DNA from: an uncultured Traorella sp.
GTDB taxonomy: Bacteria; Bacillota_I; Bacilli_A; Erysipelotrichales; Erysipelotrichaceae
Assembly (NCBI GenBank): GCA_945938205.1
Contig: CAMEUL010000039.1
Location: 1-9,897, forward strand
Length of the DNA stretch: 9,897 bases
Direction: 5' to 3'
The notes under the pieces were generated by a model, which saw only the letters and a list, made by a program, of their open reading frames with translations, ran no database searches and was not told the origin of the DNA. Shown here one piece after another: positions 5,735-9,897 of this stretch (its first letter is position 1; every line of letters starts with the position of its first letter). The position numbers and the translations under genes were made by a program.

Positions 5735-8080
5735 ATGGGATTTTTAAACAATCTATTTAATGAAGAAAAACGTATTATGAAACAATACGAAAAGAAAGCA
5801 GACGAAGTTGTTTCTTATGAAAGTGCAATGGCTGCTTTAAGTGATGAAGAGCTGAGTCACAAAACTGTAGAATTCAGAGAAAGACTGGCGAATGGACAGA
5901 CCAAAGATGACATTCTGCCGGAAGCGTTTGCTGCCGTTCGTGAAGCTGCTAAACGTGTACTGGGAGAATTCCCTTTCTATGTGCAGATTTTAGGGGCTTT
6001 GATTTTAAATGGTGGAGATATTGCGGAAATGAAAACAGGGGAAGGAAAAACCCTGACTTCCATCATGTGTGTCTATCTGAATGCTCTTGAAGGAAATGGT
6101 GTTCATGTCATTACGGTCAATGACTATCTGGCAGGACGTGATGCTGCTTGGATGGGAAGAATTTATGAATTCATGGGACTGACTGTTGGTGTCAACTCAA
6201 GAGAGTTGAATATCTATCAGAAACAGGATATTTACAAGTGTGATATTACATATACCACAAATGCAGAACTTGGTTTTGACTATTTGCGTGACAACATGGT
6301 AACACGTCCTCAGGATCGTGTACTTCGCGGTTTGAATTTTGCTGTGATCGATGAAGTTGACTCCATCTTGATCGATGAAGCTCGTACACCTTTGATCATT
6401 TCCGGAGGAAAGAAAGAAACAGCAGATTACTACCGTCAGGCAGATATCTTCGTAAAATCATTGAGACCAGAAGATTATGCCATTGATGTGCAGTCAAAAG
6501 CCATTAACTTGACAGATTCAGGGGTCGATCATGCGGAAAAAATGTTCAAGATCGACAATCTGTATGATGTTCGTCATGTACAGCTGGTACATCATATTTC
6601 ACAGGCTTTGAAAGCCAATTATACTATGACAAAAGATGTAGAATATGTTGTCAGTGATGGAGAAATCGTTATCGTCGATCAGTTTACAGGACGTATCATG
6701 AAAGGAAGAGCTTTCTCTGATGGATTGCATCAGGCATTGGAAGCCAAAGAAGGATGCAAGATTCGTGAAGAAACTTCTACTTTAGCGACTATCACATACC
6801 AGAACTTCTTCCGTTTATATAAGAAATTAGCCGGTATGACAGGTACTGCAAAGACTGAAGAAGAAGAATTCTTGAATACTTACAACATGCGTGTATTGGT
6901 GGTACCAACAAATAAACCGGTACAGCGTATTGATTATCCGGATGTGGTATATCGTACACCAAAACTCAAATTTGACGCTTTGATGCAGGAAGCGAAAGAA
7001 CTTCATGAAAAAGGACAGCCTGTTTTGATTGGTACCATTTCCGTTGAAGTGTCAGAAAGACTTTCTGATATGTTTACCAAAGCAGGAATTAAGCATCAGG
7101 TGCTGAATGCGAAAAACCATGCCAAGGAAGCGGAAATTATCAAGCATGCCGGAGAAAAAGGTGCAGTTACGATTGCAACCAACATGGCCGGACGTGGAAC
7201 AGATATCAAGATCAATGATGAAGTGCGTGCTCTTGGTGGACTTGCCGTGCTTGGAAGTGAACGTCATGAATCTCGTCGTATTGATAATCAGCTGCGTGGA
7301 CGTAGCGGTCGTCAGGGAGATCCAGGCTTCTCACGTTTCTATGTGTCTTTAAAAGATGAACTGATGGTTCGTTTCGGAAGTGAAAAACTCGAAGGAATCT
7401 TTGAAAAACTTGGAGATCAGCAGATTGAATCCAGCATGGTGACAAAAGCGATTTCAAGTGCTCAGAAGCGTGTTGAAGGACAAAACTTCGATATCCGTAA
7501 ATCCTTATTGGAATATGATGATGTTTTAAGACAGCAGCGTGAAGTTATGTATGAACAGAGAGACTATGTATTGAACAATGAAGATGTTCACTCTGTTGTA
7601 TATGAAATGTTTAAACGTGTTTATGCGAAATTGGCAGCTGCCAATGCAGATCCAAAATCACAGAAAGTGAATGGGGAAACTCTGCTTCAAGGAATGAAAG
7701 TATTAGGTTGTCCAGAAGGACTTGTCACACTGGAAGAAGTTAATGGCAAGGACGTGGACAGCGTGGCAGCCCTCTGTACTGAAAAAGACTGGGAATTCTA
7801 CAACAACAAGATTGAAGAAGTCAGAGATAATTATCTGCCATTTGAAAAGACAATCGTATTAAAGAATATGGATCGTAACTGGATCGATCACATTGATTCT
7901 ATGGATAAATTAAGAAGCGGTATCTATTTACGTTCTTATGCACAGAATCAGCCACTTCAGGCGTATGTTGAAGAAGGTTATGCTATGTTTGAAGATATGA
8001 TGGAAAGCATTGCTCGTGAAGTTGTCTTCTTTGCCAACAGAATGAACATTGAAGTACGTCATAGAGAGTATAAGAAATAA
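5735..8080 (+). CDS. secA: SecA preprotein translocase ATPase, lacking C-terminal zinc tail
   Basis: Cytosolic and membrane-peripheral motor that drives unfolded secretory proteins through SecYEG by ATP hydrolysis. Visible in order are the N-terminal helix, nucleotide-binding domain 1 with MKTGEGKT (Walker A, 99-106), TVNDYLAGRDAAWMG, TTNAELGFDYLRDNM (174-188), and DEVD (206-209) followed by SILIDEARTPLIISG. The preprotein cross-linking domain comes next, then NBD2 with TNMAGRGTDI (about 482-491) and RIDNQLRGRSGRQGDPG (about 515-531). The helical scaffold and wing end with a two-helix-finger-like region including DRNWIDHIDSMDKLRSGI. At 781 residues it is about 60 shorter than Bacillus SecA (841) because it stops right after the scaffold: the flexible linker and the CxCxSG...CC zinc-binding motif are absent. 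GGAGG lies 7 bases before the ATG. The stop overlaps prfB by one base (TAATG), a common secA-prfB arrangement in Bacillota. Confidence 0.98.
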   Translation: MGFLNNLFNEEKRIMKQYEKKADEVVSYESAMAALSDEELSHKTVEFRERLANGQTKDDILPEAFAAVREAAKRVLGEFPFYVQILGALILNGGDIAEMKTGEGKTLTSIMCVYLNALEGNGVHVITVNDYLAGRDAAWMGRIYEFMGLTVGVNSRELNIYQKQDIYKCDITYTTNAELGFDYLRDNMVTRPQDRVLRGLNFAVIDEVDSILIDEARTPLIISGGKKETADYYRQADIFVKSLRPEDYAIDVQSKAINLTDSGVDHAEKMFKIDNLYDVRHVQLVHHISQALKANYTMTKDVEYVVSDGEIVIVDQFTGRIMKGRAFSDGLHQALEAKEGCKIREETSTLATITYQNFFRLYKKLAGMTGTAKTEEEEFLNTYNMRVLVVPTNKPVQRIDYPDVVYRTPKLKFDALMQEAKELHEKGQPVLIGTISVEVSERLSDMFTKAGIKHQVLNAKNHAKEAEIIKHAGEKGAVTIATNMAGRGTDIKINDEVRALGGLAVLGSERHESRRIDNQLRGRSGRQGDPGFSRFYVSLKDELMVRFGSEKLEGIFEKLGDQQIESSMVTKAISSAQKRVEGQNFDIRKSLLEYDDVLRQQREVMYEQRDYVLNNEDVHSVVYEMFKRVYAKLAAANADPKSQKVNGETLLQGMKVLGCPEGLVTLEEVNGKDVDSVAALCTEKDWEFYNNKIEEVRDNYLPFEKTIVLKNMDRNWIDHIDSMDKLRSGIYLRSYAQNQPLQAYVEEGYAMFEDMMESIAREVVFFANRMNIEVRHREYKK

Positions 8081-9180
8081 TGGAATTCTTTGAAATACGA
8101 CAGGGTATCGAACATTACTGTGAAAGACTTTCTCAGTTGGGAGAATCTCTGGATCTAGAAGAAAAGAAAAAGAAAATTGAAGCCTACAATCAAGAGATAG
8201 AAAAAGAAGGATTTTGGGATGATGCCCGTCATGCGCAGAAAATCATCAATGAATGCAATCATCTGAAGGATCTTGTGGCATCCTATGAATCTCTTGACAA
8301 TACATTTGAATCCTTTTCACAAACAGTTGAAATTTTAAAAGAAGACATGGATCAGGACATTCTGGAACTCTTAGAGGAAGAATATAACGAAAGCATTCAG
8401 ACGTTTGAAGATTTTGAAATCAAAGTACTTCTTTCACATGAATATGATCATTCTTCCGCAATTCTTGAAATTCATCCGGGAGCGGGAGGAACAGAAAGTC
8501 AGGATTGGGCGGAAATGCTATATCGCATGTATTCCCGCTATGCCGCAAGCCATGGTTACAAGACAACGGTGCTGGATTATCTTCCGGGTGAAGAAGCAGG
8601 AATCAAATCAGTTTCTTTGCTGATCGAAGGAGATCTGGCATACGGCTATCTGAAAGCAGAAAAGGGAGTTCACCGATTAGTCCGAATTTCACCTTTTGAC
8701 AGTGGTGGAAGACGTCATACCTCTTTTGCCAGTGTGGATGTGGTTCCTCAGTTCAACAATGAAATTGAAATTGAGATCAATCCGAATGATCTTGAAATTG
8801 ACACTCATCGTGCATCCGGTGCCGGAGGCCAGCATATCAACAAAACAGATTCGGCAGTAAGAATCGTGCATAAGCCAACCGGTATCACGGCAACCTGTCA
8901 AGCAGGAAGAAGTCAGCATGAAAACCGTGAACAGGCCATGCTGATCTTAAAATCAAGGCTCTATCAGTTGCAAATTGAGGAGCAGGAAGCCAAACTGGCA
9001 GCACTCAAAGGTGAACAAAAGAAGATTGAATGGGGATCCCAGATTCGAAGCTATGTGTTTCAGCCATATCGAATGGTCAAGGATCTGAGAACCAATTATG
9101 AAGTCGGAAACGTTCAGGCTGTCATGGATGGCGATCTGGATGGTTTCATCTTTGCATATTTGAAATCACAAATTGAGTAG
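8080..9180 (+). CDS. prfB: peptide chain release factor 2, uninterrupted frame
   Basis: Class I release factor that recognises UGA and UAA in the ribosomal A site and triggers peptide release; 366 residues, the standard RF2 length. The stop-codon reading tripeptide SPF, diagnostic for RF2, is at 204-206, and the catalytic GGQ is at 249-251 in SGAGGQHINKTDSAVR. An N-terminal helical domain rich in Glu and Lys precedes HPGAGGTESQDWAEML. In many bacteria RF2 needs a +1 frameshift at an in-frame UGA around codon 25. Here codons 24-25 are CTG GAT (Leu-Asp) in one continuous frame, so that autoregulatory control is absent. The ATG shares its A with the secA stop, so translation is probably coupled to secA; no separate promoter is visible. 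The gene ends in TAG, which only RF1 reads. Confidence 0.98.
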   Translation: MEFFEIRQGIEHYCERLSQLGESLDLEEKKKKIEAYNQEIEKEGFWDDARHAQKIINECNHLKDLVASYESLDNTFESFSQTVEILKEDMDQDILELLEEEYNESIQTFEDFEIKVLLSHEYDHSSAILEIHPGAGGTESQDWAEMLYRMYSRYAASHGYKTTVLDYLPGEEAGIKSVSLLIEGDLAYGYLKAEKGVHRLVRISPFDSGGRRHTSFASVDVVPQFNNEIEIEINPNDLEIDTHRASGAGGQHINKTDSAVRIVHKPTGITATCQAGRSQHENREQAMLILKSRLYQLQIEEQEAKLAALKGEQKKIEWGSQIRSYVFQPYRMVKDLRTNYEVGNVQAVMDGDLDGFIFAYLKSQIE

Positions 9181-9198
9181 ACTATGTCTACTCTTTTC
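9175..9198 (+). terminator. hairpin with short T-run at the prfB 3' end, possible weak terminator
   Basis: GAGTAGAC (9175-9182) and GTCTACTC (9186-9193) form a perfect 8-bp stem with a 3-base loop, followed by TTTTC. The left arm contains the prfB stop codon. The T-run is short, and the next gene starts 16 bases later with its own strong ribosome binding site and no clear promoter downstream of the hairpin. It may therefore only attenuate read-through or protect the mRNA end. Confidence 0.55.
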
Positions 9199-9213
9199 AA
9201 AAGAGGAGGTTCT

Positions 9214-9897
9214 ATGAAAAACACATTATCTGAAATCTTTCTGATCGTTCTTGGAAATTTCTTTGTGGCTATTTCAGTTGCATGTTTTATTGTTCCCAAT
9301 GAGATCCTATCAGGAGGAGTAGCCGGAGTTTCAGTTGCGTTGCATCCGTTGATTCCATTTATTGATACAACGAACATGATCACGATTCTGACAATTGCAC
9401 TGTTTGTCATAGGATCAATTCTTTTAGGAAAAGGTTTTTTGTTCAAAACTTTATTAAGCACGATTGTATATCCTATTATATTAAATGTATTAACTTATTT
9501 TGTCGCAGGCAGAACCTTTACGGATTCTGCAATTCTTGCATCTTTATATTCCGGTATTTTTGTAGGATTAGGAGTAGGTATCGTATTTCGTACGGGAAGT
9601 TCCACTGGAGGCATGGATATTCCAGCTTTGCTCATGGAGAAATACATGCATATGCCTTTGGCTACTGCCTGTATGATCTTAGATGGTGTTACAGTGATGT
9701 TAGGTATTGCCACTTATGGAGCAGAAGCAGCCCTGATTGGATTGATCTCTGTCTATGCCAGCTCCATTGTTATTGATAAAGCAATCAGTTTTGGTGATCA
9801 GAAAACGAAATCAGTTATGATTATTTCAGACCATTATAAAGAACTAATGGTACAGATTCGAGAAAAAATCGATCGTGGTGCTACACTTCTTCATGGT
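9214..9897 (+). CDS. YitT-family membrane protein, 3' end outside window
   Basis: Integral membrane protein of the YitT/UPF0750 family (DUF161 followed by DUF2179), function unknown. 228 codons are visible with no stop; the family is usually about 280-290 residues, so roughly 50-60 are missing. About five hydrophobic segments occur in residues 6-190. The family signature FRTGSSTGGMDIPALL is at 125-140, after a Gly-rich helix (113-123) and the SGGVAGVSVAL segment (33-43). From about residue 198 the soluble DUF2179 domain begins, with SVMIISDHYKELMVQIREKI-like helix and RGATLLHG at the edge. An AGAGGAGG ribosome binding site lies 4 bases before the ATG. It follows prfB closely; I recall a family member, yvjA, near prfB in Bacillus subtilis, so this may be conserved neighbourhood. 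No specific substrate can be assigned. Confidence 0.92.
   Translation, partial: MKNTLSEIFLIVLGNFFVAISVACFIVPNEILSGGVAGVSVALHPLIPFIDTTNMITILTIALFVIGSILLGKGFLFKTLLSTIVYPIILNVLTYFVAGRTFTDSAILASLYSGIFVGLGVGIVFRTGSSTGGMDIPALLMEKYMHMPLATACMILDGVTVMLGIATYGAEAALIGLISVYASSIVIDKAISFGDQKTKSVMIISDHYKELMVQIREKIDRGATLLHG

Noticed and set aside
5721..5747. Eight-codon upstream ORF overlapping the secA start
   Set aside because: It begins at the ATG that contributes to the GGAGG ribosome binding site and has no ribosome binding site of its own; most likely chance.
9160..9188. Promoter TTGAAA-17-TATGTC ahead of the YitT gene
   Set aside because: The -10 box matches the consensus poorly and lies in the loop and arm of the prfB-end hairpin; too weak to annotate.

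Overview
The window is an ordinary-looking stretch of a low-GC Firmicutes chromosome, AT-rich with strong GGAGG-type ribosome binding sites and TTGNNN-17-TATAAT-type promoters. UGA is used as a stop (the epimerase gene ends in TGA and no reading frame needs UGA as Trp), which argues against Mollicutes code 4. The gene order comFA-comFC-...-secA-prfB is a Bacillota signature. The short SecA, the FemAB-type enzyme and the general protein style fit a gut Erysipelotrichia-like organism, but that placement is inference, not proof.

Left block (1-2545, + strand): the 3' three quarters of galE (UDP-glucose 4-epimerase), a small nitroreductase-family flavoprotein whose ATG overlaps the galE stop, and a FemAB/MurM-type peptidoglycan interpeptide-bridge aminoacyltransferase with its coiled-coil arm. 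These three are tightly packed and read as one operon. It ends at a hairpin shared with the convergent mntP gene.

Middle block (2543-3277, - strand): mntP, a six-helix Mn2+ exporter. Its leader holds a clear yybP-ykoY manganese riboswitch, a 16-bp intrinsic terminator that competes with the aptamer closing helix, and a TTGACT-17-TAAATT promoter. This is the most complete regulatory device in the window: Mn2+ binding should turn the exporter on.

Right block (3303-9897, + strand): comFA (Zn-finger DNA helicase of transformation) overlaps comFC (Zn-finger phosphoribosyltransferase-like protein). Two tandem cold-shock proteins follow, each with its own promoter, then a terminator, then secA (preprotein translocase ATPase, lacking the C-terminal zinc-binding tail), prfB (release factor 2, without the usual programmed frameshift) and the start of a YitT-family membrane protein cut off by the window end. 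secA and prfB overlap by one base.

There is no gene-free stretch longer than 300 bases. The largest gap, 3110-3341, is filled by the riboswitch and two divergent promoters. I see no mobile element, CRISPR array, tRNA or rRNA, and no convincing undescribed system. The points worth a second look are the riboswitch, the frameshift-free prfB, the truncated SecA, and the csp pair sitting where related genomes often carry hpf.
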